A DNA stretch of 64,000 nucleotides from Enterobacter cloacae complex sp. ECNIH7 (GTDB lineage: Bacteria; Pseudomonadota; Gammaproteobacteria; Enterobacterales; Enterobacteriaceae), in contig NZ_CP017990.1 in NCBI RefSeq assembly GCF_002208095.1, positions 744,001-808,000 on the forward strand, in the 5' to 3' direction. The position numbers and the translations under genes were made by a program. The number at the start of each line of letters is the position of its first letter. Position 1 is the first letter of the stretch. Positions 9,652 through 19,687 of the stretch are shown piece after piece. The notes beneath the pieces were generated by a model that was given only the letters and a program-made list of their open reading frames with translations, did not search any database and had not been told where the DNA came from.

Positions 9652-10605
9652 ATGACGGATAAATTGACCTCCCTTCGTCAGTTCACCACTGTCGTAGCTG
9701 ACACCGGAGATATCGCGGCAATGAAGCTGTACCAGCCGCAGGATGCCACAACCAACCCTTCTCTGATCCTTAACGCCGCACAGATCCCTGAGTATCGCAA
9801 ACTGATTGACGACGCAGTGACCTGGGCGAAAGCACAGAGCAACGATCGCGCGCAGCAGGTTGTGGATGCCACCGACAAGCTGGCAGTGAACATCGGTCTG
9901 GAAATCCTGAAGCTGGTTCCTGGCCGTATCTCTACCGAAGTGGATGCACGTCTCTCCTACGACACCGAAGCGTCTATCGCGAAAGCGAAACGCCTGATCA
10001 AAATGTACAACGACGCTGGCATCAGCAACGACCGTATCCTGATCAAACTGGCTTCTACCTGGCAGGGTATCCGCGCGGCAGAGCAGCTGGAAAAAGACGG
10101 TATCAACTGTAACCTGACCCTGCTGTTCTCCTTCGCGCAGGCGCGTGCATGTGCAGAAGCAGGCGTATACCTGATTTCTCCGTTCGTGGGCCGTATTCTG
10201 GACTGGTACAAAGCCAACACCGATAAGAAAGAGTACGCGCCGGCTGAAGATCCAGGCGTGGTTTCTGTTACTGAAATCTACGAATACTACAAACAGCACG
10301 GCTATGAGACAGTGGTTATGGGCGCAAGCTTCCGTAACGTCGGAGAAATCATCGAGCTGGCTGGCTGTGACCGCCTGACCATCGCCCCTGCGCTGCTGAA
10401 AGAGCTGGCAGAAAGCGAAGGTACCATCGAGCGTAAGCTGTCCTACACCGGTGAAGTGAAAGCACGCCCAGAGCGCATCACTGAATCCGAGTTCCTGTGG
10501 CAGCACAACCAGGATCCAATGGCTGTAGACAAGCTGGCGGACGGTATCCGTAAGTTTGCTGTTGACCAGGGCAAACTGGAAAAAATGATCGGCGACCTGC
10601 TGTAA
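9652..10605 (+). CDS. talB: Transaldolase B
   Basis: 317 residues, as in E. coli TalB. The Schiff-base lysine is K132 in ILIKLASTW. Asp17 lies in TVVADTGD and the phosphate-binding region is near GASFRN. The enzyme exchanges a dihydroxyacetone unit between sedoheptulose 7-phosphate and glyceraldehyde 3-phosphate in the non-oxidative pentose phosphate pathway. Its codon use looks strongly biased, as expected for an abundant protein. A perfect stem-loop follows the stop codon. Confidence 0.99.
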   Translation: MTDKLTSLRQFTTVVADTGDIAAMKLYQPQDATTNPSLILNAAQIPEYRKLIDDAVTWAKAQSNDRAQQVVDATDKLAVNIGLEILKLVPGRISTEVDARLSYDTEASIAKAKRLIKMYNDAGISNDRILIKLASTWQGIRAAEQLEKDGINCNLTLLFSFAQARACAEAGVYLISPFVGRILDWYKANTDKKEYAPAEDPGVVSVTEIYEYYKQHGYETVVMGASFRNVGEIIELAGCDRLTIAPALLKELAESEGTIERKLSYTGEVKARPERITESEFLWQHNQDPMAVDKLADGIRKFAVDQGKLEKMIGDLL

Positions 10606-10612
10606 TCATTCT

Positions 10613-10636
10613 GCGTGACCGGGTTCCCGGTCACGC
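10613..10636 (+). terminator. Stem-loop after talB
   Basis: GCGTGACCGGG and CCCGGTCACGC form an uninterrupted stem with a two-base loop, followed by a T-containing tract (GACTTCTTTCG). The weak T tract makes it a modest intrinsic terminator or an RNA-stabilising 3' end. Confidence 0.75.
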
Positions 10637-10715
10637 GACTTCTTTCGTACCCTGTCTGAATCTCCTCTCTGCGTGTATCATTCCCTTTAATCAGTACTTT
10701 TTGAATGGAATGGAT

Positions 10716-11303
10716 ATGAATACCTTACGCATCGGCTTAGTGTCGATTTCTGACCGCGCCTCCAGCGGCGTTTACCAGGATAAAGGCATCCCTGCTCTGG
10801 AAGAGTGGCTTGGCAGCGCGCTGACCACCCCCTTCGACATTCAGACCCGCCTGATCCCTGACGAACAGCCGATCATCGAGCAGACGCTCTGCGAGCTGGT
10901 GGATGAGATGAGCTGCCACCTTGTTCTGACGACGGGCGGAACCGGCCCCGCGCGCCGCGACGTGACGCCGGACGCAACGCTGGCGATCGCCGATCGTGAA
11001 ATGCCGGGCTTCGGCGAACAGATGCGCCAGATCAGTCTACACTTTGTTCCGACGGCCATTCTTTCCCGCCAGGTGGGAGTGATCCGCAAACAGGCGTTAA
11101 TACTTAATCTGCCGGGCCAGCCGAAATCAATTAAAGAGACGCTGGAAGGGCTGAAGGCGGAAGATGGCAGCATCCTCGTTCACGGCATCTTTGCGAGTGT
11201 ACCGTATTGTATACAGCTGCTTGACGGCCCCTATGTGGAAACCGATGAGAAAGTAGTAGCAGCTTTTCGCCCGAAAAACGCACGCCGCGAAACAATCTCC
11301 TGA
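10716..11303 (+). CDS. mog: Molybdopterin adenylyltransferase
   Basis: 195 residues from ATG 10716, matching E. coli Mog (MNTLRIGLVSISDRAS); an in-frame ATG five codons earlier is less likely. The MoCF-fold motif TTGGTGPARRD, which binds the pterin phosphate, is intact. Mog adenylates molybdopterin before MogA/MoeA-type molybdate insertion. It follows talB by 110 bp as in E. coli. Its downstream neighbour here is an MFS transporter instead of satP. Confidence 0.97.
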   Translation: MNTLRIGLVSISDRASSGVYQDKGIPALEEWLGSALTTPFDIQTRLIPDEQPIIEQTLCELVDEMSCHLVLTTGGTGPARRDVTPDATLAIADREMPGFGEQMRQISLHFVPTAILSRQVGVIRKQALILNLPGQPKSIKETLEGLKAEDGSILVHGIFASVPYCIQLLDGPYVETDEKVVAAFRPKNARRETIS

Positions 11304-11424
11304 AATTAACCAATATGTGGCATTAGCTGAAGCGGCGATAGCGTGGTAAAGCTTTTACGGTATAGTAATTTTTTCTTTACGATTGCTGTAAAAATAAATC
11401 CACAACACACGCAAATGGTTCGCT

Positions 11425-12747
11425 ATGTCACATAACACCCGACCTCTGAATCGACAGGACTACAAAACCCTCACGCTCGCGGCCTTAGGCGGCGCGCTGG
11501 AGTTTTACGACTTCATCATCTTTGTTTTCTTCGCCGCCGTGGTGGGAGAACTCTTCTTCCCGGCGGATATCCCGGAATGGCTGCGTCAGGTGCAAACCTT
11601 CGGCATTTTTGCCGCCGGATATCTGGCGCGTCCGCTGGGCGGCATTATCATGGCCCACTTTGGCGATCTGGTCGGGCGCAAGAAGATGTTTACCCTTAGC
11701 ATTCTGCTGATGGCCGTGCCGACGCTGGCCATTGGTCTGCTGCCCACCTATGCCTCGATGGGCATCCTTGCTCCGTTGCTGCTGTTGCTGATGCGCGTCC
11801 TTCAGGGCGCGGCGATTGGCGGTGAAGTGCCGGGCGCATGGGTGTTTGTCGCGGAGCATGTTCCGGCGCGCCGCATTGGTATCGCCTGCGGAACCTTAAC
11901 CGCGGGGTTAACGGTAGGGATGTTGCTTGGTTCCGTCGTCGCGACAATTGTAAACACCAGCATGACCCAGCAGGCCGTGCACGACTGGGGCTGGCGTATT
12001 CCGTTCCTGCTGGGCGGGGCGTTTGGTCTGGTCGCGATGTACCTGCGCCGCTGGCTGCAGGAGACGCCGATTTTCCTCGAGATGCAGCAGCGCAAGGCGC
12101 TGGCGCAGGAGCTGCCGGTGAAGGCGGTCGTGGTACGCCATAAAAAAGCGGTGGTGGTGTCGATGCTGCTCACCTGGCTGCTCTCGGCGGGCATTGTGGT
12201 GGTGATATTGATGTCCCCGGTGTGGCTGCAAAAGCAGTACGGTTTCGCTCCTGCCGTGACGCTACAGGCGAACAGTATCGCGACAATCATGCTCTGCTTT
12301 GGCTGCCTGGCCGCCGGGCTGGCGGCAGATCGTTTCGGTGCCAGCGTTACCTTTATCGTCGGCAGCCTGTTACTGGCCGCATCAAGCTGGGCGTTTTACC
12401 ATCTGGCGGGCAGCCATCCTGAACAGCTGTTCCTGCTGTACGGCACGGTAGGGCTGTGCGTGGGCGTTGTCGGGGCGGTACCGTACGTGATGGTCCGCGC
12501 GTTCCCGCCGGAGGTACGCTTCACCGGGATCTCATTTTCCTACAACGTGTCGTATGCCATTTTTGGCGGGCTGACGCCGATTGCGGTGACGGTGCTGATG
12601 GGCGTGTCGCCGATGGCGCCAGCCTGGTATGTACTCGCGCTCTCGCTGATGGGGCTGGTATTAGGATTTTGGCTTCGTCAGGCGGGGGGATGTCGTGCCC
12701 GCGAGGCGGGCACGACAGAGGGATCAGTGTTTTTCACCAATCGGTAG
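11425..12747 (+). CDS. MFS transporter of the metabolite:H+ symporter (MHS) type, substrate unknown
   Basis: 440 residues with about twelve hydrophobic segments. MHS/ProP-like features are visible: ALEFYDFIIF in helix 1, the loop signature FGDLVGRKKMF, and GGEVPGAWVFVAEHVPARR before helix 5. It is expected to be an inner-membrane proton-coupled symporter for an organic acid or osmolyte; the substrate cannot be read from sequence. E. coli K-12 lacks this gene at this site. Its last 18 codons run through a perfect hairpin (12694-12716) and overlap the 3' end of satP by 24 bp on the opposite strand. The ribosome-binding site is weak. Confidence 0.85.
   Translation: MSHNTRPLNRQDYKTLTLAALGGALEFYDFIIFVFFAAVVGELFFPADIPEWLRQVQTFGIFAAGYLARPLGGIIMAHFGDLVGRKKMFTLSILLMAVPTLAIGLLPTYASMGILAPLLLLLMRVLQGAAIGGEVPGAWVFVAEHVPARRIGIACGTLTAGLTVGMLLGSVVATIVNTSMTQQAVHDWGWRIPFLLGGAFGLVAMYLRRWLQETPIFLEMQQRKALAQELPVKAVVVRHKKAVVVSMLLTWLLSAGIVVVILMSPVWLQKQYGFAPAVTLQANSIATIMLCFGCLAAGLAADRFGASVTFIVGSLLLAASSWAFYHLAGSHPEQLFLLYGTVGLCVGVVGAVPYVMVRAFPPEVRFTGISFSYNVSYAIFGGLTPIAVTVLMGVSPMAPAWYVLALSLMGLVLGFWLRQAGGCRAREAGTTEGSVFFTNR
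12694..12716. other. Perfect hairpin inside the 3' end of the MFS gene, downstream of satP
   Basis: GTCGTGCCCGC and GCGGGCACGAC flank a short GAG/CTC loop. On the plus strand it is coding (the CRAREAGTT segment of the transporter). On the minus strand it lies eight bases past the satP stop codon without a T-run. It could protect or end the satP message. Confidence 0.55.
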
Positions 12748-13290
12748 AATGGTGCGGTCAAACTGCTCGTTCAGCACTTCACCCATTGCGAGGTAGATAG
12801 CGCTTGCGCCGCAAACCAGACCAATCCAGCCTGCAACATGAACGATGCCTTCGTTATCCACCAGGTGACCGATCGCCAGCAGGGCGAACAGTACGGTCAG
12901 GCTCAGGAAAACGAACTGCAGCATGCGGTTACCTTTCAGGGTACCGAAGAACATGAACAGGGTGAAGACGCCCCACAGGCCCAGGTAAACGCCCAGGAAG
13001 TGGGCGTTTGCCGCGTCTGCCATGCCCATTTTAGGCAGCAGCAGAATGGCAACCAGGGTCAGCCAGAAAGAACCGTAAGAGGTGAAGGCGGTTAAGCCGA
13101 AGGTATTGCCTTTCTTATATTCCAGCAGGCCCGCGAAGATTTGCGCGATACCGCCGTAAAAAATACCCATCGCCAGGATGATGCCATCCATCGGGAACAT
13201 CCCGATATTGTGCAGGTTCAGCAGGATAGTGGTCATGCCAAAACCCATCAGGCCCAGCGGAGCCGGATTAGCCAACTTAGTGTTGCCCAT
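12724..13290 (-). CDS. satP: Acetate/succinate-proton symporter
   Basis: 188 residues, the exact length of E. coli SatP (YaaH). It belongs to the GPR1/FUN34/YaaH family, with six predicted helices and the family signature NPAPLGLMGFGMTT near the N-terminus. It imports acetate and succinate with protons across the inner membrane. The ATG is at 13290. Its 3' end overlaps the MFS gene by 24 bp. Confidence 0.96.
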   Translation of the reverse strand: MGNTKLANPAPLGLMGFGMTTILLNLHNIGMFPMDGIILAMGIFYGGIAQIFAGLLEYKKGNTFGLTAFTSYGSFWLTLVAILLLPKMGMADAANAHFLGVYLGLWGVFTLFMFFGTLKGNRMLQFVFLSLTVLFALLAIGHLVDNEGIVHVAGWIGLVCGASAIYLAMGEVLNEQFDRTILPIGEKH

Positions 13291-13433
13291 AAGTCCTCAA
13301 AAAAATCATCATTAATATGGTGAAATGGTTAAACCCGCGTCAATACTCCCTGACGGGGCGCGGCATCATAATGGGCGCTATCGATGGCGTCTATGATCTC
13401 ATCAGGGTGAAATTAAAATTTTTTTTATGCTTG

Positions 13434-13465
13434 CCCCTTGATGGATGCCGTCGCGACCCCATCTT
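13434..13465 (+). promoter_or_regulatory. Sigma-32 heat-shock promoter (dnaK P1)
   Basis: CCCCTTGATG (13434-13443) and CCCCATCTT (13457-13465) match the sigma-32 -35 and -10 elements with 13-14 bp between them, and align with E. coli dnaK P1. A second start like E. coli P2 may lie near TTGAAA (13514) and CCCTTATTA (13530). The rest of the 296-bp satP-dnaK gap shows no gene. Confidence 0.88.
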
Positions 13466-13586
13466 GTAGTCAACCGCAGTGTGTGGACCTGAAAAAAATC
13501 AAATCTGGGCAGTTGAAAAAGCACGTTCTGCCCTTATTACAGGTACACAACCACATGTTGACTGAATTTTTAGTGGAGACGTTTAG

Positions 13587-15500
13587 ATGGGTAAAATTAT
13601 TGGTATCGACCTGGGTACTACCAACTCTTGTGTAGCGATTATGGATGGCACTACTGCACGCGTGCTGGAGAACGCCGAGGGCGATCGCACCACGCCTTCT
13701 ATCATTGCTTATACCCAGGATGGTGAAACTCTGGTTGGTCAGCCGGCTAAACGTCAGGCAGTGACAAACCCGCAAAACACCCTGTTTGCGATTAAACGCC
13801 TGATCGGCCGCCGCTTCCAGGACGAAGAAGTTCAGCGTGACGTTTCCATCATGCCTTACAAAATCATCGCGGCAGATAACGGCGATGCATGGCTTGATGT
13901 GAAAGGCACCAAAACGGCACCACCGCAGATTTCTGCTGAAGTGCTGAAAAAAATGAAGAAAACCGCTGAAGATTACCTGGGTGAGCCGGTAACTGAAGCT
14001 GTTATCACCGTTCCTGCATACTTCAACGATGCTCAGCGTCAGGCAACCAAAGATGCTGGCCGTATCGCAGGTCTGGAAGTAAAACGTATCATCAACGAAC
14101 CAACCGCTGCTGCACTGGCTTACGGTCTGGATAAAGAAGTTGGCAACCGTACTATTGCGGTTTACGACCTGGGTGGTGGTACCTTCGATATCTCTATTAT
14201 CGAAATCGACGAAGTTGACGGCGAAAAAACCTTCGAAGTTCTGGCAACCAACGGTGATACCCACCTGGGTGGTGAAGACTTCGATACCCGTCTGATCAAC
14301 TACCTCGTTGACGAGTTCAAGAAAGATCAGGGCATTGACCTGCGTAACGATCCGCTGGCCATGCAGCGCCTGAAAGAAGCCGCTGAGAAAGCGAAGATCG
14401 AGCTGTCTTCCGCTCAGCAGACCGACGTGAACCTGCCGTACATCACCGCAGACGCGACCGGTCCTAAACACATGAACATCAAAGTGACCCGTGCGAAACT
14501 GGAAAGCCTGGTAGAAGACCTGGTGAACCGTTCTATCGAGCCGCTGAAAGTTGCTCTGCAGGACGCTGGCCTGTCCGTGTCTGATATCAACGACGTTATC
14601 CTCGTTGGTGGCCAGACCCGTATGCCAATGGTGCAGAAGAAAGTGGCTGAGTTCTTTGGTAAAGAGCCACGTAAAGACGTTAACCCGGACGAAGCGGTGG
14701 CAATCGGCGCTGCGGTTCAGGGTGGCGTATTGACCGGTGAAGTGAAAGACGTACTGCTGCTGGACGTTACCCCGCTGTCTCTGGGTATCGAAACCATGGG
14801 CGGTGTGATGACTGCGCTCATCAACAAAAACACCACCATCCCAACCAAGCACAGCCAGGTGTTCTCTACCGCTGAAGACAACCAGTCTGCGGTAACCATC
14901 CATGTGCTGCAGGGTGAGCGTAAGCGTGCGGCGGATAACAAATCTCTGGGTCAGTTCAACCTGGACGGTATTAATCCGGCACCGCGCGGCATGCCGCAGA
15001 TCGAAGTGACCTTCGACATCGATGCTGACGGTATCCTGCACGTATCTGCGAAAGACAAAAACAGCGGTAAAGAGCAGAAGATCACCATCAAGGCATCTTC
15101 TGGCCTGAACGAAGCGGAAATCGAAAAAATGGTTCGCGATGCCGAAGCTAACGCGGAATCCGACCGTAAGTTCGAAGAGCTGGTTCAGACCCGCAACCAG
15201 GGTGACCATCTGCTGCACAGCACCCGTAAGCAGGTTGAAGAAGCAGGCGATAAGCTGCCAGCGGAAGACAAGACTGCTATCGAAGCTGCACTGAGCGCGC
15301 TGGAATCCTCACTGAAAGGTGAAGATAAAGCGGACATCGAAGCGAAGATGCAGGAACTGGCGCAGGCTTCTCAGAAGCTGATGGAAATCGCTCAGCAGCA
15401 GCACGCTCAACAGCAGGCGGGCGCTGACGCTTCGGCGAACAACGCGAAAGACGACGACGTTGTCGACGCTGAGTTCGAAGAAGTTAAAGATAAAAAATAA
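13587..15500 (+). CDS. dnaK: Hsp70 chaperone DnaK
   Basis: 637 residues (638 in E. coli). It has the nucleotide-binding domain with phosphate loop [10 protein letters not shown] at residues 6-15 and GGGTFDIS near residue 196. The interdomain linker region [13 protein letters not shown] lies near residue 388. The substrate-binding beta-sandwich and helical lid follow, ending in the conserved [11 protein letters not shown] tail. It binds exposed hydrophobic peptides in an ATP-dependent cycle with DnaJ and GrpE. It is transcribed with dnaJ from a sigma-32 promoter. Codon use is that of a very highly expressed gene. Confidence 0.99.
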   Translation: MGKIIGIDLGTTNSCVAIMDGTTARVLENAEGDRTTPSIIAYTQDGETLVGQPAKRQAVTNPQNTLFAIKRLIGRRFQDEEVQRDVSIMPYKIIAADNGDAWLDVKGTKTAPPQISAEVLKKMKKTAEDYLGEPVTEAVITVPAYFNDAQRQATKDAGRIAGLEVKRIINEPTAAALAYGLDKEVGNRTIAVYDLGGGTFDISIIEIDEVDGEKTFEVLATNGDTHLGGEDFDTRLINYLVDEFKKDQGIDLRNDPLAMQRLKEAAEKAKIELSSAQQTDVNLPYITADATGPKHMNIKVTRAKLESLVEDLVNRSIEPLKVALQDAGLSVSDINDVILVGGQTRMPMVQKKVAEFFGKEPRKDVNPDEAVAIGAAVQGGVLTGEVKDVLLLDVTPLSLGIETMGGVMTALINKNTTIPTKHSQVFSTAEDNQSAVTIHVLQGERKRAADNKSLGQFNLDGINPAPRGMPQIEVTFDIDADGILHVSAKDKNSGKEQKITIKASSGLNEAEIEKMVRDAEANAESDRKFEELVQTRNQGDHLLHSTRKQVEEAGDKLPAEDKTAIEAALSALESSLKGEDKADIEAKMQELAQASQKLMEIAQQQHAQQQAGADASANNAKDDDVVDAEFEEVKDKK

Positions 15501-15526
15501 TCGCCCTGATGCAGGGTAATTAATCG

Positions 15527-15559
15527 GCACGGGCGTAGGAGAACTCTCCACGCCCGTGC
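15527..15559 (+). other. Intercistronic hairpin between dnaK and dnaJ
   Basis: GCACGGGCGT and the facing ACGCCCGTGC stem enclose a 13-base loop; no T-run follows. A similar hairpin exists between dnaK and dnaJ in E. coli. It probably lowers dnaJ expression relative to dnaK or stabilises the dnaK message. Confidence 0.75.
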
Positions 15560-15587
15560 TCGCATGTTAAGGGGCTTAAAAAAACCA

Positions 15588-16733
15588 ATGGCAAAGCAAG
15601 ACTATTACGAGATTTTAGGCGTTCCGAAAACTGCGGAAGAGCGTGAAATCAAAAAGGCGTACAAGCGCCTGGCCATGAAATTCCACCCGGACCGTAACCA
15701 GGGTGACAAAGAGGCTGAAGCCAAATTTAAAGAGATCAAAGAAGCCTACGAAGTCCTGACCGATGCACAAAAACGTGCGGCCTATGACCAGTACGGTCAC
15801 GCAGCCTTTGAACAGGGCGGCATGGGCGGCGGTGGATTCGGCGGCGGCGGCTTTGGCGGCGGCGCTGACTTCAGCGATATCTTTGGCGATGTGTTCGGCG
15901 ATATCTTCGGCGGCGGTCGTGGTCGTCAGCGCGCGACGCGCGGCGCGGACCTGCGCTACAACATGGAGCTGACGCTGGAAGAGGCCGTTCGCGGTGTCAC
16001 CAAAGAGATCCGTATCCCGACGCTGGAAGAGTGTGACGTTTGCCACGGCAGCGGCGCGAAAGCGGGTACGCAGCCACAGACCTGTCCAACCTGTCACGGC
16101 TCTGGTCAGGTACAGATGCGCCAGGGCTTCTTCGCGGTACAGCAGGCCTGTCCTCACTGTCACGGTCGCGGCACGCTGATTAAAGATCCATGCACCAAAT
16201 GCCACGGGCACGGTCGCGTTGAGAAAACCAAAACACTGTCCGTTAAGATCCCGGCTGGCGTTGATACGGGCGACCGCATCCGTCTGGCAGGTGAGGGCGA
16301 AGCAGGGGAGCACGGCGCACCGGCGGGCGATCTGTACGTTCAGGTTCAGGTCAAGCAGCACGCCATCTTTGAGCGTGAAGGTAATAACCTGTACTGCGAA
16401 GTGCCGATCAACTTCGCGATGGCGGCACTCGGCGGTGAAATCGAAGTGCCTACGCTGGACGGTCGCGTGAACCTGAAAGTGCCTGGGGAAACCCAGACCG
16501 GCAAGCTGTTCCGCATGCGCGGGAAAGGCGTTAAATCCGTTCGCGGTGGCGCCCAGGGCGACCTGCTGTGCCGCGTCGTCGTCGAAACGCCGGTTGGCCT
16601 GAACGACAAGCAGAAACAGCTGCTGAAAGAACTGCAGGAGAGCTTTGGCGGCCCAACGGGTGAGAAAAACAGCCCGCGTTCCAAAAGCTTCTTCGATGGC
16701 GTCAAAAAATTCTTCGATGATTTGACCCGCTAA
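15588..16733 (+). CDS. dnaJ: Hsp40 co-chaperone DnaJ
   Basis: 381 residues from ATG 15588 ([12 protein letters not shown]), chosen by homology over an ATG eight codons upstream. The J-domain carries HPD at residues 33-35. A Gly/Phe-rich region follows, then four zinc-binding CxxCxGxG-type repeats ([32 protein letters not shown]) and the C-terminal substrate domains. It stimulates DnaK ATPase and delivers clients. The Gly/Phe region has one extra GGGFG unit compared with E. coli (376 residues). It is co-transcribed with dnaK; AAGGGG (15569-15574) is rather far from the start. Confidence 0.98.
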   Translation: MAKQDYYEILGVPKTAEEREIKKAYKRLAMKFHPDRNQGDKEAEAKFKEIKEAYEVLTDAQKRAAYDQYGHAAFEQGGMGGGGFGGGGFGGGADFSDIFGDVFGDIFGGGRGRQRATRGADLRYNMELTLEEAVRGVTKEIRIPTLEECDVCHGSGAKAGTQPQTCPTCHGSGQVQMRQGFFAVQQACPHCHGRGTLIKDPCTKCHGHGRVEKTKTLSVKIPAGVDTGDRIRLAGEGEAGEHGAPAGDLYVQVQVKQHAIFEREGNNLYCEVPINFAMAALGGEIEVPTLDGRVNLKVPGETQTGKLFRMRGKGVKSVRGGAQGDLLCRVVVETPVGLNDKQKQLLKELQESFGGPTGEKNSPRSKSFFDGVKKFFDDLTR

Positions 16734-16757
16734 TTCGTTAGCTGATTTTCATCTTCG

Positions 16758-16787
16758 AAAAGCCCGGAAGCGATTCCGGGCTTTTTT
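16758..16787 (+). terminator. Terminator of the dnaKJ operon
   Basis: AAGCCCGGAA and TTCCGGGCTT form a stem with a GCGA-type loop, followed by TTTTTT. A typical rho-independent terminator 25 bp after dnaJ. Confidence 0.93.
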
Positions 16788-16905
16788 ATTTGCGCGTATA
16801 GCTCGGTTAAACTGAGTCTATACTCAATATTAATCTGTTTTTGCCGAGATATTTGGCTTGGTATTATGGTTTTATCGAGGTATTGTTGTAAAAGAGAGAA
16901 CTTAA

Positions 16906-18081
16906 ATGAAATTACTACACCGTTTCTTTAGCAGTGAGGCGTCCGGTGGCGTGATCCTGATTATTGCCGCAGCGGCCGCGATGGTGCTGGCTAACCTTGG
17001 CATCACGCAGGATCTCTACCATGCATTTCTGGAAACGCCCGTTGAGCTGAAGGTCGGGGCGCTGGAAATTAACAAGAACATGCTGCTGTGGATCAACGAT
17101 GCGCTAATGGCGGTATTCTTCCTGCTGGTGGGTCTTGAGGTTAAGCGTGAGCTGGTTCTGGGCTCGCTTGCCAGCCGCCAGCGCGCGGCGTTTCCTGTGA
17201 TCGCAGCCATCGGCGGAATGGTCGTTCCGGCGTTGCTCTTCCTGGCGTTCACCTGGCAGGATCCTGTTGCGCGTGACGGCTGGGCGATCCCGGCCGCGAC
17301 GGATATCGCCTTTGCGCTCGGTGTCTTAGCCTTGCTCGGTAGCCGCGTGCCGGTGGCCCTGAAAATCTTCCTGATGGCGCTGGCGATCATCGATGACCTG
17401 GGCGCCATTGTGATTATCGCGCTGTTCTACACCAGCGATCTGTCGATCCTGTCCCTGAGCGTCGCCGCCGGGGCGATTGCGGTGCTGGCGCTGCTGAACA
17501 TCTTCAATGTTCGCCGCATCGGTATCTATATCCTGGTGGGGATGGTGCTGTGGACGGCGGTGCTAAAATCCGGCGTGCACGCCACGCTGGCAGGCGTGAT
17601 TGTGGGCTTCTTCGTGCCGCTTAAGCCGCAGGACGGCAAGTCGCCTGCCAAACAGCTGGAGCATGTGCTGCACCCGTGGGTTGCCTTTATGATCCTGCCG
17701 CTGTTTGCGTTTGCCAACGCGGGCGTTTCCCTCGGCGGCGTGACGCTGGACGGGCTGACGTCCGTGCTGCCGCTGGGCATCATTGCCGGGCTGTTTATTG
17801 GTAAGCCGTTGGGCATTAGCCTCTTCTGCTGGCTGGCGACGAAGCTGAAGCTGGCGTCATTACCGCACGGCACAACGTTTGGTCAAATTATGGCCGTCGG
17901 CGTGCTGTGCGGAATCGGGTTTACGATGTCGATCTTTATCTCGACCCTTGCGTTTGGTGCGCATGCGCCTGAGCTTATCGTCTGGGCTAAACTCGGCATT
18001 CTCATCGGATCATTACTGGCCGCGGTAATCGGTTATACCTTGTTGAAGGTGAAGTTGTCCGGACAGGCCGTACAGGCATAA
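16906..18081 (+). CDS. nhaA: Na+/H+ antiporter NhaA
   Basis: 391 residues (388 in E. coli) with about twelve membrane helices. The functional aspartates are present: D163 and D164 in [10 protein letters not shown], and the assembly motif [12 protein letters not shown] carries the D133 equivalent. It extrudes sodium in exchange for two protons and is needed at high salt or alkaline pH. It is followed by nhaR, its activator in E. coli. The mokC/sokC toxin region that precedes nhaA in E. coli is absent: only 172 bp separate it from dnaJ. Confidence 0.98.
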   Translation: MKLLHRFFSSEASGGVILIIAAAAAMVLANLGITQDLYHAFLETPVELKVGALEINKNMLLWINDALMAVFFLLVGLEVKRELVLGSLASRQRAAFPVIAAIGGMVVPALLFLAFTWQDPVARDGWAIPAATDIAFALGVLALLGSRVPVALKIFLMALAIIDDLGAIVIIALFYTSDLSILSLSVAAGAIAVLALLNIFNVRRIGIYILVGMVLWTAVLKSGVHATLAGVIVGFFVPLKPQDGKSPAKQLEHVLHPWVAFMILPLFAFANAGVSLGGVTLDGLTSVLPLGIIAGLFIGKPLGISLFCWLATKLKLASLPHGTTFGQIMAVGVLCGIGFTMSIFISTLAFGAHAPELIVWAKLGILIGSLLAAVIGYTLLKVKLSGQAVQA

Positions 18082-18139
18082 CGGAACACCGGGAGGAGGC
18101 GATCCTCCTTCCGATATACACTCAGGGAGAGAAGACGCG

Positions 18140-19039
18140 ATGTCTCATTTAAATTACAACCATCTGTACTACTTCTGGCACGTTTACAAACAGGGCTCGG
18201 TGGTGGGGGCGGCAGAGGCGCTCTACCTGACTCCGCAAACCATCACCGGGCAAATCAAGGCCCTGGAAGAGCGCCTGCAGGGCAAGCTGTTCAAGCGAAA
18301 GGGGCGTGGGATTGAACCCAGCGAACTGGGCGAGCTGGTTTTCCGCTACGCGGACAAAATGTTCACCCTGAGCCAGGAGATGCTGGATATCGTCAACTAT
18401 CGCAAAGAGTCGAACCTGCTCTTTGACGTGGGCGTGGCGGATGCGCTGTCCAAGAGGCTGGTGAGCGGCGTGCTGGATGCGGCGGTAGTCGAAGACGAGC
18501 AAATCCACCTGCGCTGCTTTGAATCCACCCACGAGATGCTGCTGGAGCAGCTGAGCCAGCACAAGCTGGACATGATTATCTCGGACTGCCCGATTGACTC
18601 CACCCAGCAGGAAGGGCTGTTCTCGGTGAAGATTGGCGAATGCGGCGTGAGCTTCTGGTGCATTAATCCGCCGCCGGAGAAACCGTTCCCCGCGTGCCTT
18701 GAAGAGCGCCGTCTGCTGGTGCCGGGAAGACGTTCCATGCTCGGACGCAAGCTGCTGAACTGGTTTAATTCGCAGGGGCTGAAGGTAGAAATCCTCGGTG
18801 AGTTCGACGATGCGGCGCTGATGAAAGCCTTTGGCGAAGCGCATAATGCGATCTTCGTTGCGCCGACGCTGTACGCGCACGATCTCTATTCGGACGATAA
18901 GATTACGGAGATAGGCAGAGTGGATAACGTGATGGAGGAGTATCACGCCATATTTGCCGAAAGAATGATTCAGCACCCGGCGGTGCAGCGAATCTGCAAT
19001 CGTGACTACTCGGCGCTGTTTACGCCACCGGCAATCTGA
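18140..19039 (+). CDS. nhaR: Transcriptional activator NhaR (LysR family)
   Basis: 299 residues (301 in E. coli). The N-terminal LysR winged helix-turn-helix spans residues 5-64 ([20 protein letters not shown], then [19 protein letters not shown]). The C-terminal domain is the co-inducer/sensor domain. NhaR activates nhaA in response to sodium and also regulates osmC in E. coli. It lies 58 bp after nhaA and is probably co-transcribed with it. It ends just before the rpsT terminator. Confidence 0.97.
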   Translation: MSHLNYNHLYYFWHVYKQGSVVGAAEALYLTPQTITGQIKALEERLQGKLFKRKGRGIEPSELGELVFRYADKMFTLSQEMLDIVNYRKESNLLFDVGVADALSKRLVSGVLDAAVVEDEQIHLRCFESTHEMLLEQLSQHKLDMIISDCPIDSTQQEGLFSVKIGECGVSFWCINPPPEKPFPACLEERRLLVPGRRSMLGRKLLNWFNSQGLKVEILGEFDDAALMKAFGEAHNAIFVAPTLYAHDLYSDDKITEIGRVDNVMEEYHAIFAERMIQHPAVQRICNRDYSALFTPPAI

Positions 19040-19045
19040 AGGCAT

Positions 19046-19072
19046 AAAAAAACCCGCGTTAAGCGGGTTCTT
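19046..19072 (-). terminator. Terminator of rpsT, convergent with nhaR
   Basis: On the minus strand AACCCGC-TTAA-GCGGGTT is followed by a run of seven T, an efficient intrinsic terminator for rpsT. On the plus strand the stem is followed by a weaker CTTT tract and may also end nhaR. Confidence 0.92.
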
Positions 19073-19096
19073 TAAACAAGCAACAACAAGTAGCGA

Positions 19097-19393
<297 letters not shown>

Positions 19394-19406
19394 TCAAAGG
19401 CCGAGG

Positions 19407-19435
19407 AATATGCCCTCTTTGCCTTCTTTTGTCAA
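19407..19435 (-). promoter_or_regulatory. rpsT promoter
   Basis: TTGACA (19430-19435) and CATATT (19407-19412), read on the minus strand, are separated by 17 bp and lie 47 bp upstream of the TTG start. Strong match to the sigma-70 consensus. Confidence 0.8.
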
Positions 19436-19629
19436 TGGATTTGTGCAAATAAGCGCCGTTAATTAGCGACGCTACGTTACGTAGTGATGGCGCAGGATTC
19501 TACCAGCTTGTCTTCCCTGAATACAGCCTTTCGGCATAAAAATCGCAGTTCAGGAGCAGATTTTTTCGCTGCGAAAGGTCAGCCTGATGAAATCATTACG
19601 GCTTTCTGTTTTGCGCGAACAATCGCCGG

Positions 19630-19658
19630 TTAACCTTAACCGCTGTACAAGGTATACT
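19630..19658 (+). promoter_or_regulatory. ribF promoter
   Basis: TTAACC (19630-19635) and TATACT (19653-19658) with a 17-bp spacer, about 30 bp before the ribF start. The rest of the 327-bp rpsT-ribF gap holds the rpsT promoter and a decayed yaaY-like frame (not called). Confidence 0.65.
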
Positions 19659-19687
19659 TTGGCGATTTTCACTGTTTTGAGCCAGAC

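Noticed and set aside
19440..19687. yaaY-like small gene between rpsT and ribF
   Set aside because: A segment resembles the start of the E. coli YaaY frame (LRSDGAGFYQL) but meets a stop codon soon after, and the DNA holds the ribF promoter. YaaY itself is a doubtful gene, so no feature was called.
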